Assembly (NCBI GenBank): GCA_030042915.1
Contig: JASHYS010000163.1
Coordinates: 1-6,285, forward strand
Direction of reading: 5' to 3'
DNA from: Acidobacteriaceae bacterium
GTDB taxonomy: Bacteria > Acidobacteriota > Terriglobia > Terriglobales > Acidobacteriaceae
DNA length: 6,285 nucleotides
Positions within the stretch are counted from its first letter, which is position 1. Each line of letters begins with the position of its first letter. Both the position numbers and the translations under genes were made by a program. The notes under the pieces are model-generated. The model ran no database searches. It was not told the origin of the DNA and saw only the letters and a program-made list of their open reading frames with translations. Positions 1-5,133 of this stretch are shown in pieces.

Positions 1-1028
1 GCGTGGCCATGATCGGTGCCGGCAGTGCCGTTCTCGCGGGCCGTGCGGCCAAACTCCGACATCGTCACCAGCGTGACGTTGCCGGCGTTGTCGCCCATGT
101 CGCGCCAGAACGCGGCGATGCTCGCCGAAAAATCGCCCAAGCGGTTGGCGAGCTGCCCGTTCACGCCGCCCTGATTCTGATGCGTGTCCCAGCCGGTAAC
201 ATCGGTAAACGCGGCTTCCACGCCCAGGTTCGCCTTCAGCAGTTGCGCAATCTGTTTCATGTTGTTGCCGAATTCCGAGTTGGGATAATTGACTCCAGAC
301 GCGGGCGCGTACTGCGCGGGATTGGCGTCGCGCAGCATCTTCACCGCCTCGAAGGTTTCGTCGCCTGCGGCATGAAAGATCTGATCGCCGCTTCCGGCGT
401 ACATGGCCTCAAAGGCATTTGCTGCCGGCGAGGGCGCCGGCCCGCGGCCGGCCACGCTGAAAGTATTCACGTTGCTGATGGCAATGGCGGGAATCTTTCC
501 CGCCAGCGTGCGCGGCACGTCGGCGCCCAGGGCCAGAGCGCGAAACGCAGTGTGCGCCTCACACGTGCCGGCGCAGCGATGCACCACATCCTCAGCCTGC
601 AAAGCGCGGTTCAGCCAGCCATCTTCGGTGCTTTTCACACCGGGCGTGCCCGATTCCATGTAGTCCTGCGCGTCGAAGTGCGATCGGCTCATGTCGGGCG
701 AACCGCACGCGTGCACGATAGCAAGCTGTCCCTGATCGTAAAGCGGCTTGAACGGCGCGAGCGACGGGTGCAAGCCGAAAAACCCGTCCAGATCAAGCAC
801 TTGCTTTTCAGGGATGGCAATGCTGGGCCGCATCTTGTAGTAATTCTTCTCACGGTAGGGAACGACGACGTTCAAGCCGTCGGCAGCGCCGCGCTGGAAG
901 ATCACTACCAGCCGCTGGCCCGGCGGTACGGCCGATTGCGCCAGCACGCCGCGGACAAGAAAATTCGGCATCATGGTGGTGCCGGCCACGGCCAGCGCGC
1001 CTCTGTGCAGGAAAAATCTACGGTTCAT
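1..1028 (-). CDS. DUF1501 family exported protein, 3' end cut by window edge
   Basis: The first 342 residues are visible; the C-terminus lies beyond position 1. The N-terminus carries a twin-arginine signal (NRRFFLHRG at 2-10, hydrophobic stretch to about residue 30, likely cut near VLAQS), so the protein is probably exported folded by Tat. Seen family hallmarks are RGAADGLNVVVPY (46-58), SRSHFDAQDYMESGTPG (114-130), GWDTHQNQ (279-286) and SEFGRTARENGTAGTDHGH (324-342). The His/Asp-rich GTDHGH block corresponds to the metal-site region of the alkaline-phosphatase/sulfatase fold to which DUF1501 is related; no substrate is established to my knowledge. The ATG at 1028 is supported by a GAGGAG ribosome site six bases upstream and by the Tat motif directly after it. 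It lies 69 bases behind a DUF1800 gene, the usual partner of this family, so co-transcription is likely. A cysteine pair (RCAGTC, 151-156) could form a disulfide. Family call is firm; biochemical role is unknown. Confidence 0.93.
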   Translation of the reverse strand, partial: MNRRFFLHRGALAVAGTTMMPNFLVRGVLAQSAVPPGQRLVVIFQRGAADGLNVVVPYREKNYYKMRPSIAIPEKQVLDLDGFFGLHPSLAPFKPLYDQGQLAIVHACGSPDMSRSHFDAQDYMESGTPGVKSTEDGWLNRALQAEDVVHRCAGTCEAHTAFRALALGADVPRTLAGKIPAIAISNVNTFSVAGRGPAPSPAANAFEAMYAGSGDQIFHAAGDETFEAVKMLRDANPAQYAPASGVNYPNSEFGNNMKQIAQLLKANLGVEAAFTDVTGWDTHQNQGGVNGQLANRLGDFSASIAAFWRDMGDNAGNVTLVTMSEFGRTARENGTAGTDHGH

Positions 1029-1034
1029 GATGTA

Positions 1035-1040
1035 CTCCTC
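1035..1040 (-). promoter_or_regulatory. Ribosome binding site of the DUF1501 gene
   Basis: The minus strand reads GAGGAG, then six bases (TACATC), then the ATG at 1028. This near-consensus Shine-Dalgarno site fixes the start of the DUF1501 gene and shows that it has its own strong translation signal rather than depending on coupling to the upstream gene. Confidence 0.8.
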
Positions 1041-1055
1041 AGCTCAGCATGTTGC

Positions 1056-1090
1056 CCCATCCTTTCGGCGTCTTCTGCCGAAAGGGTGGG
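1056..1090 (-). promoter_or_regulatory. Intercistronic stem-loop between DUF1800 and DUF1501 genes
   Basis: Positions 1056-1069 pair with 1077-1090 around a seven-base loop. There are 14 positions with a single A-C mismatch on the minus strand (1060/1086), and the core arm is CCTTTCGGC against GCCGAAAGG. It begins eight bases after the DUF1800 stop codon and ends 15 bases before the DUF1501 ribosome site. No T-run follows it on the minus strand, so it is not a canonical intrinsic terminator. More likely it stabilises or marks a processing point in a two-gene mRNA, changing the ratio of the two products. The structure is seen in the sequence; the role is inferred. Confidence 0.6.
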
Positions 1091-1097
1091 AGCTCCG

Positions 1098-3476
1098 CTA
1101 TCTTCGCTGAAACTCCGGCGAACCCAGCAGCAATCCGGCCAGCAGTTGATCCTCGCGCTCGTACGCGTCCGGCGCGGGGGCGCGATTGGCCGCCAACCCT
1201 TGCACCCGCGCGAGCCGGCCCATGCCCATGGCGCCTTTCCCTTTTCCGTTGGGCGCCTGCGGAGGAATCGGCTGATCTGCAACAGCCGGCGTCGCGCCCG
1301 CATTCCCCGCGCTCTGCGCCTCAAACTGCTCCAGCGCCGCCGCACGCGTAGCTCCGCTCACTCCACCCGCCACCAGCATGGGTTCGAGCCGCGTCTCTTC
1401 CGACTCCGCCGTGGGAATCACCTGCTGCGACGAGGTGTCGTTCATCAGTGTGTTTACATCCAGCTCCGGCGCCCACACCACGGTAATTCCGGGGAAGCGG
1501 TTCGCCGCCAGCGAAAGGGCGAAGTTCATGCGGTCCACCAGCGCGCCCGTGCTCACCCAATCGGCCGCATCCCACTTGTATCCCACCGGCGGAATGCAGC
1601 CATACAGCGGCATGCCCATCTGCCGCAGCGCATTCACCAGCGGCTGATAGTTTTGGATGTCGGCGTTGCTGGCCCGCGCCGCGCTCACCACAAATTCCAT
1701 CGGCGTCTTCACCTTCGACCGGAAATCGCTCGCGGCCCAGAATTCGGGCGAGTGGTAGAGCGTCCTGAGCACCGCCGGAATGTCGCCGCCGCTCGACAAA
1801 TAGCTCTTGGCCATGCGATCCACCAGCGCCTGTGGCGGATCGTCGCCCACAAAACGAATCGCCAGCTTGCGCGAGATGAACTGTGCCGTGGCCGGCCGCG
1901 TGGCCAGGAAGTGCAGCAGCTGGCGGCCCTCCATCTCGCCATTCTCCTTGAATTTTTCGCCCATCACGATTTTCTTGCCGGGCTCGTGGCGCGGCGCGGC
2001 GAAAATATACCCGCCGCCAAACTGCGGGCGATCGACCGTCCAGCCGGTCAGAACGCGCGCCACCTGCGTTACATCGGCCTGAGTGTACCCGCCATTCACG
2101 CCCACGGTGTGCAGTTCCATCAGCTCGCGCGCATAGTTTTCATTCAATCCTTCAGGCGCCTGCTTCTTGGCGCCAGGGCGGCGCGCGGCATTCATCGCGT
2201 TGCGTTCGGCGGCCATTGAATCGGGCCCCATGCTCTGCGCGTTGTCAAGATAAATCAACATCGCCGGGCTGTGCGCCACGGCTTCGAGCAAATCTTCAAA
2301 CTTGCCCAGTGCCAGCGGGCGGATCACGTCGCGCTCATAGCTCACCAGGTAATACGGCATCTGCTCGTTCTTGCGCAGGTAGATGTTGAAGTGGTTGAGC
2401 CAGAAGTCGGTCATCACCTCCTGCAATTGCGCATTGGAGTAGATATCGCGCGCCAGCCGCTCGGCAAACAGCTCCTGCACCGCCGTCTGCTCCGGCGCTT
2501 CCAGATCTTCCAGCGACTCGCGCAGGTCCGGACTCAAGCCGGCTTGCAGCGCGGCGCGCTGCGCTGGCTTAAGCGACTTGATGAAGGCTTCAAATTCTTC
2601 GGGCTGCATCGCCTGCAGGCGCCGCACGCGCTCCTCGGGCACCAGGGCAAGAATGCCCGCAACCATGCCCTGATCAACCAGGGGCTGGCCGGCCGCCGGG
2701 CCCGACGCCGTAGAGGCTGTGGTATTTGCAGGCGGGGTCGTGCTTGCCGGCGCTGCGGCATTCATGTCGCCCTGCATGGCCGGCGCGGGCTGTGCGCTTG
2801 CGTAGGCGTTCGCGGGCTGGGCTGCGTTGGCATCCATGGCCGGCGCGGGACTGTTCGGGCTAGCGCTCATGTCCATGCTGCTGCCGCCGGCCATGCCCGA
2901 ATTCGCAGCCGGCGCTGCGTTGGCCGCAGCAACGTTCTGGCCGTTGGGCGCATTCGGCGCGGCGGCGGCCGCAGTCGCGTTGGCTGCGTTCTGCTTCTCG
3001 GCCTGCGCCGCCTTCCTCAGTTGCAGCCGGTAGATCTGGTTTTCATACACTGCGTGCAGCGTGCCGTGAGATGGAATCTGCACTTTGCCGTCGATGGCCT
3101 GCCGGATGATAGCGGGACTGGGCATGCGGAACAGCAGGTCCTGCACGCTCCACTGCATGGCGGGGTATTGCGCCAGCCGCGCGTTCAGGTCCGCCTGATC
3201 AATACCCGCGGGATGCAGTTGCTGCTCGAACCATTTGTCCAGGCCCATCTGCCGCACGGCCTCGAGGTCGCCCGGTCGGGCACCGAAAGTGAAGCGGTTG
3301 AGCGCTTGCAGAATGCGCTCGTCGCCGCGCAACTGGCCTGACTGGTACTCGGGTCGATGCTTGGTCTGTGGCTGAGTTGAATCGGGCGCGGCCGCTTCCT
3401 GAGCCAGGCCAAGCGGAGCAGGGAAGCAGAGGCTGCCACAGAGGACGATGGCCATCGCGTCGCGCAAAGCTTGCAT
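1098..3476 (-). CDS. DUF1800 family secreted protein with Ala/Pro/Asn-rich insert
   Basis: A 792-residue protein. Residues 1-26 form a Sec-type signal (hydrophobic MAIVLCGSLCFPAPLGLA, cut probably near LAQ); no lipobox precedes Cys16. DUF1800 starts at about residue 48, with ILQALNRFTFGARPGD (55-70) and GLDKWFEQQLHP (78-89). Core hallmarks follow: FWLNHFNIYLRKNEQ (358-372), NENYARELMELHTVG (445-459), the GGYTQADVTQVARVLTGW block ending at 479, and the terminal LLAGLLLGSPEFQRR. Between the first and second blocks lies a low-complexity linker (about 156-270) rich in Ala, Pro, Asn, Met and Ser, followed by a charged helical stretch (280-340). The family is widespread and usually encoded next to DUF1501; its biochemical function is unsettled. 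The ATG at 3476 has a GGAG eight bases upstream, and an in-frame stop at 3510-3512 closes the frame above it. The gene leads a probable two-gene operon with DUF1501. Confidence 0.93.
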   Translation of the reverse strand: MQALRDAMAIVLCGSLCFPAPLGLAQEAAAPDSTQPQTKHRPEYQSGQLRGDERILQALNRFTFGARPGDLEAVRQMGLDKWFEQQLHPAGIDQADLNARLAQYPAMQWSVQDLLFRMPSPAIIRQAIDGKVQIPSHGTLHAVYENQIYRLQLRKAAQAEKQNAANATAAAAAPNAPNGQNVAAANAAPAANSGMAGGSSMDMSASPNSPAPAMDANAAQPANAYASAQPAPAMQGDMNAAAPASTTPPANTTASTASGPAAGQPLVDQGMVAGILALVPEERVRRLQAMQPEEFEAFIKSLKPAQRAALQAGLSPDLRESLEDLEAPEQTAVQELFAERLARDIYSNAQLQEVMTDFWLNHFNIYLRKNEQMPYYLVSYERDVIRPLALGKFEDLLEAVAHSPAMLIYLDNAQSMGPDSMAAERNAMNAARRPGAKKQAPEGLNENYARELMELHTVGVNGGYTQADVTQVARVLTGWTVDRPQFGGGYIFAAPRHEPGKKIVMGEKFKENGEMEGRQLLHFLATRPATAQFISRKLAIRFVGDDPPQALVDRMAKSYLSSGGDIPAVLRTLYHSPEFWAASDFRSKVKTPMEFVVSAARASNADIQNYQPLVNALRQMGMPLYGCIPPVGYKWDAADWVSTGALVDRMNFALSLAANRFPGITVVWAPELDVNTLMNDTSSQQVIPTAESEETRLEPMLVAGGVSGATRAAALEQFEAQSAGNAGATPAVADQPIPPQAPNGKGKGAMGMGRLARVQGLAANRAPAPDAYEREDQLLAGLLLGSPEFQRR
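2775..2849 (-). repeat. In-frame 60-base direct repeat in the DUF1800 linker
   Basis: The 15-mer CATGGCCGGCGCGGG (plus-strand reading) occurs at 2775-2789 and again at 2835-2849, exactly 60 bases apart. The copies are therefore in the same frame and give PAPAM twice (residues 210-214 and 230-234), each followed by a diverged Asn/Ala-rich unit. This suggests that the flexible linker grew partly by tandem duplication, now eroded outside the 15-mer. The repeat is seen directly; the duplication history is inferred. Confidence 0.55.
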
Positions 3477-3484
3477 TGCACATG

Positions 3485-3488
3485 CTCC
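3485..3488 (-). promoter_or_regulatory. Ribosome binding site of the DUF1800 gene
   Basis: The minus strand reads GGAG, then eight bases, then the ATG at 3476. Another ATG at 3483-3481 lies closer to this site but opens a different frame, so the spacing and frame favour the start at 3476. Confidence 0.6.
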
Positions 3489-3495
3489 AGCTAGC

Positions 3496-3524
3496 GGGAT
3501 AAGGCAACTTCACAAAAAATGCAA
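3496..3524 (-). promoter_or_regulatory. Weak candidate sigma-70-type promoter for the DUF1800-DUF1501 operon
   Basis: On the minus strand TTGCAT (3524-3519) and TATCCC (3501-3496) are 17 bases apart, placing a start site about 10-15 bases upstream of the DUF1800 ATG. Each hexamer matches the housekeeping consensus at only three or four positions, and the resulting leader would barely include the ribosome site. This is a guess by position and spacing; no ECF-type GGAAC box was seen here. Confidence 0.22.
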
Positions 3525-3525
3525 C

Positions 3526-3570
3526 GCCGGCATCCTTGCCGGCTGTCGTGCGCGGGTCCACGCCCGCACC
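3526..3570. repeat. GC-rich REP-like double hairpin
   Basis: GCCGGC (3526-3531) and GCCGGC (3538-3543) flank a six-base spacer ATCCTT and can form a perfect six-base stem. Immediately after, GTGCGCGGG (3548-3556) and CCCGCAC (3563-3569) can form an imperfect second stem. Two short adjacent GC-rich hairpins in an intergenic region are typical of REP-type extragenic repeats, and the plus translation NAGILAG resembles peptides I remember from repeat-derived false ORFs in Acidobacteriota and Verrucomicrobiota. Only one copy lies in this window, so repetition is inferred, not seen. Confidence 0.35.
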
Positions 3571-3682
3571 CGCATGCCATCAACTGCCAAATCAACCGGT
3601 CGGGCGCATCTTACGCGCGGCACGAGCCTGCTGCAGGTTCAAACGCCAAGCAGCGGCGAAAGTTGTGGTTACTTTCATCCGT

Positions 3683-3771
3683 CGGAGGGAGCAGGAGCGT
3701 TTAGGCTCCTTGAAACGGAATTGGGCCCCGCCTTCGCCTTTAGGCGCGGGCCTTTACGGGTCTCCCCTCCG
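3683..3771. ncRNA. Candidate three-way-junction structured RNA or folded repeat
   Basis: Three helices fit together. P1 pairs CGGAGGGAG (3683-3691) with CTCCCCTCCG (3762-3771), nine pairs with one bulged C. P2 pairs AGGAGC (3693-3698) with GCTCCT (3705-3710) around the loop GTTTAG. P3 pairs 3724-3733 with 3742-3752, ten pairs with one bulged C (3747) and an eight-base loop. An alternative P3 tip, CGCC-TTTA-GGCG (3735-3746), is possible. The heptamer TTTAGGC occurs in both the P2 (3700-3706) and P3 (3739-3745) tips. The fold is almost equally good on both strands, so direction is unknown. It is about 200 bases upstream of the DUF1800 start, too far for an obvious riboswitch. I do not recognise a known RNA family; it could equally be a palindromic dispersed repeat. 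Confidence 0.4.
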
Positions 3772-3861
3772 CGAAAAACCTTGCGCCCACTTTGCAGATA
3801 ATTTCCCCCTTTTCGCGCGCAATGGCAATAGCACATCGGGAAACAGATTGGACCGCTTCTG

Positions 3862-3879
3862 CCTTCGTCATGACGAGGG
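3862..3879. promoter_or_regulatory. 18-base near-perfect palindrome, possible operator
   Basis: CCTTCGTCATGACGAGGG is symmetric about 3870/3871, with a perfect ten-base core CGTCATGACG and only one unmatched position pair (3864/3877, a T-G wobble). A zero-gap dyad of this size fits a dimeric regulator site. It is more than 380 bases from the DUF1800 start and downstream of the sigma operon, so it does not sit at an obvious promoter, and it may instead be part of a small repeat. Confidence 0.3.
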
Positions 3880-4020
3880 GATGGCGAGAGGCCGAAAATT
3901 CGTGGAAAATGGAGCGGATTCGATGAGCGAAGCCCACGCAACCCAATTTAAATGAGCGATTTGCATGGCTCTTATTTTCGAATGACGACTTTGGCTGGCG
4001 AGCCGTTTGCGGGCAGCTGA

Positions 4021-4039
4021 GCGACTTGTCGCAAAAAAA
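4021..4039. repeat. Perfect small inverted repeat beside an A7 run
   Basis: GCGAC and GTCGC (4021-4032) flank two bases and are followed on the plus strand by seven A residues (4033-4039). On the minus strand the T7 precedes the hairpin instead of following it. The order is therefore wrong for an intrinsic terminator of the sigma/anti-sigma operon, and there is no T-run after it on the plus strand either. Role unknown. Confidence 0.4.
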
Positions 4040-4045
4040 GCCTGA

Positions 4046-4069
4046 GGGGGAAAGGGGAAGGGGGAGGGG
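4046..4069 (+). other. G-quadruplex motif downstream of the anti-sigma gene
   Basis: Four uninterrupted G-runs of 5, 4, 5 and 4 bases are separated by AAA, AA and A, an ideal short-loop quadruplex pattern on the plus strand, followed at once by TATATAG. The plus strand is the template for the minus-strand sigma/anti-sigma transcript, which ends about 70 bases before this point. A folded template could stall RNA polymerase and help end that transcript where no hairpin-T terminator is seen. The motif is certain; function is inferred. Confidence 0.65.
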
Positions 4070-4111
4070 TATATAGAATTTGGTAAACAGCGGCGGGCCT
4101 AAGACGGACAA

Positions 4112-4132
4112 AGCTGGAAGCTAGGAGCTGGC
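4112..4132. repeat. Three-unit heptad repeat next to the anti-sigma stop
   Basis: AGCTGGA, AGCTAGG and AGCTGGC follow one another with period seven and end five bases from the stop codon of the anti-sigma gene. A partial fourth unit (AGCAG) runs up to the stop. Three diverged copies form a small decayed microsatellite. I recall similar AGCTGGA/AGCTAGA-type heptads in acidobacterial intergenic DNA, but this cannot be checked here. Confidence 0.5.
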
Positions 4133-4137
4133 AGCAG

Positions 4138-4374
4138 TCACCGCACCTTCCGGCACCGCTCCATGATCGAGGCGTGCAGGCGCTCGTTCACTTCCACGGG
4201 AAGCTCGTAGATCTCGTGGCAGCGGTAGATCTCGATGGTTTTGCGCGTGGTGTTCAACACCACTTCGCAATGCCCGCACTTTTTAAGGTGAGTCTCGATC
4301 TCGATGCGCGTCTCTGAGGCGATGGATTCGTCGATCACGTCGTCCAGGATTTTCAGAAACTCGGTGCAGGTCAT
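4138..4374 (-). CDS. Soluble zinc-finger (ZAS) anti-sigma factor, 78 residues
   Basis: This is the probable cytoplasmic inhibitor of the sigma factor encoded just upstream. The whole protein is one zinc anti-sigma domain: Cys3 in MTCTEFL, a first acidic helix (4-20), then HLKKCGHC with His29, Cys33 and Cys36 (the H-x3-C-x2-C signature), then TTRKTIEIYR. There is no hydrophobic segment, so unlike membrane-bound RseA-type partners it should sense something inside the cell. The Cys3-to-His29 spacing of 26 equals that of Cys11-His37 in RsrA, as I remember it, leaving open a disulfide-based redox switch. Cys52-His53 and Cys74 are further candidates. Its ATG overlaps the sigma gene stop in ATGA, implying translational coupling and near-equal output; an AAGGAG lies 13 bases upstream, rather far. 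The target sigma factor follows from gene order, not from a test. Confidence 0.88.
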   Translation of the reverse strand: MTCTEFLKILDDVIDESIASETRIEIETHLKKCGHCEVVLNTTRKTIEIYRCHEIYELPVEVNERLHASIMERCRKVR

Positions 4375-5054
4375 TGCTTAGCCCCGTCTCCTTGCGATGA
4401 GGTATTCGCCTGAGAGGATGCAGGCGTCCGAGCAGCGACCGGTGCCTTTCGTTTGAAATACCGGCTGAGCCGTTCGCGCAGTTGCAGCCGCGCGCGCAGC
4501 AGCCGCGATTTCACCGCCGGCACGCTCAAGCCCAGGGTTTCGGCCGTCTCTTCGGTGGAGAGCCCATCGACGTCGCGCAGCACAAAAACTACGCGGAAAC
4601 CCGGCGGCAGGCCCTGGATGGTTTTTCTCAGGATTTCGGCCAGCTCGGCCTGGCTGTAATTCTGTTCCGGGTTGGGAGCCCAGTCGGCAAAGTCGCGGGG
4701 GACGGAGCCTTCTTCGGTCTGCACGTCCTCGTCCATCGAGACCGTTTTGCCCGTACGCCGCTTGCGCAGCCGCATCAGGCTTTCGTTTACCGCGATTCGC
4801 ACCAGCCATGTGTAAAATTTCGAATTCCCCTGAAACTGGTCGAGCTTTTCGTACGCCTTCAAAAACGCGTCCTGCGTCACGTCTTCGGCATCTTCGCGGT
4901 TTTGCGTAATGTGCTGCGCAATCCTGAAGATCTGCCGTTCGTACTTGCGGACCAGTGTGTCATACGCCGCCAGGTCACCGCCGCGGACCTTTTCTACCAG
5001 GGCCACGTCAGGATGCTGTTCGTTTTGTCCCGCAATCGTTTGGATGGTTGACAT
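4371..5054 (-). CDS. RpoE-like ECF sigma factor, 227 residues
   Basis: This directs RNA polymerase to a stress or signal regulon. It has only regions 2 and 4. Region 2 spans about residues 31-100, with YDTLVRKYERQIFRIAQ, the core-binding stretch DAEDVTQDAFLKAY (55-68) and WLVRIAVNESLMRLRKRR (83-100). Region 4 spans about 149-200, with LPPGFRVVFVLRDVDGLS and the helix-turn-helix ETLGLSVPAVKSRLLRAR. An acidic linker joins them, and a Ser/Ala/Gln-rich tail of about 27 residues follows. The start at 5054 (MSTIQTIAGQ) is chosen because the 40-residue upstream extension of the frame runs through a large inverted repeat and has no family-like sequence. No Shine-Dalgarno site precedes this ATG (upstream bases are CCGAACCCC), so translation may be weak or depend on the leader. 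The stop overlaps the anti-sigma start by four bases. The subgroup and target promoters cannot be told from this window. Confidence 0.94.
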   Translation of the reverse strand: MSTIQTIAGQNEQHPDVALVEKVRGGDLAAYDTLVRKYERQIFRIAQHITQNREDAEDVTQDAFLKAYEKLDQFQGNSKFYTWLVRIAVNESLMRLRKRRTGKTVSMDEDVQTEEGSVPRDFADWAPNPEQNYSQAELAEILRKTIQGLPPGFRVVFVLRDVDGLSTEETAETLGLSVPAVKSRLLRARLQLRERLSRYFKRKAPVAARTPASSQANTSSQGDGAKQ

Positions 5055-5095
5055 GGGGTTCGGATGCGAAAAATCGCCGCGAAACGAGCTAGGGA

Positions 5096-5119
5096 ACCGG
5101 TCGAATCCTGAAGACCGGT
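5096..5119 (-). promoter_or_regulatory. Leader hairpin or operator upstream of the sigma gene
   Basis: ACCGGTC (5096-5102) and GACCGGT (5113-5119) form a perfect seven-base inverted repeat around a ten-base spacer, about 41 bases before the sigma start codon. It could be a hairpin in the sigma mRNA leader, or a dimer-binding site with half-sites 17 bases apart. On the plus strand GGAACC (5093-5098) overlaps it and resembles an ECF -35 box, but no matching -10 box or gene start follows at the right distance. Confidence 0.5.
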
Positions 5120-5133
5120 AAAAGATGAGTGTA

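Larger units (their letters stand above)
3484..4137. other. 654-base intergenic stretch with structured elements and no supported gene
   Basis: This lies between the DUF1800 start and the anti-sigma stop, both on the minus strand. Short open frames exist on both strands, but none has a recognisable domain, a good ribosome site or family-like composition. One translation (NAGILAG...) resembles the junk peptides produced by dispersed intergenic repeats. The stretch holds, left to right, a GC-rich double hairpin, a candidate three-way-junction fold, an 18-base near-palindrome, a small hairpin beside an A-run, a G-quadruplex motif and a heptad repeat, each listed separately. It has the look of an accumulation site for small repeats or structured RNA. 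It could also contain the end of the sigma operon transcript, but no classic terminator is visible. Confidence 0.6.

Noticed and set aside
3..2219. A 738-codon open frame on the plus strand, opposite DUF1501 and DUF1800
   Set aside because: Its composition (Arg, His, Ala and Gly rich) and lack of any domain are typical of the antisense of GC-rich codons, while the minus strand shows clear family motifs throughout.
2271..3341. A 356-codon plus-strand open frame with Arg/Gly/Cys-rich sequence
   Set aside because: It is the mirror of the DUF1800 coding region, including its low-complexity linker, with no ribosome site or recognisable domain.
3628..3655. GGTTCAAAC, similar to a tRNA T-loop
   Set aside because: The flanking bases do not form a T stem and no acceptor, D or anticodon arms fit around it.
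3724..3755. P3 hairpin followed by TTT as a plus-strand terminator
   Set aside because: Only three T residues follow, then ACGGG, and no plus-strand gene precedes it.
3448..3955. Overlapping short frames on both strands in the 3.5-4.0 kb gap
   Set aside because: No ribosome sites, domains or coherent composition; they overlap hairpins and the translation resembles repeat-derived peptides.
4021..4039. Hairpin plus A/T run as an intrinsic terminator for the sigma operon
   Set aside because: On the minus strand the T-run comes before the hairpin, the wrong order for termination.
4482..5051. A 189-codon plus-strand open frame opposite the sigma gene
   Set aside because: The opposite strand encodes an unmistakable ECF sigma factor; no independent support for this frame.
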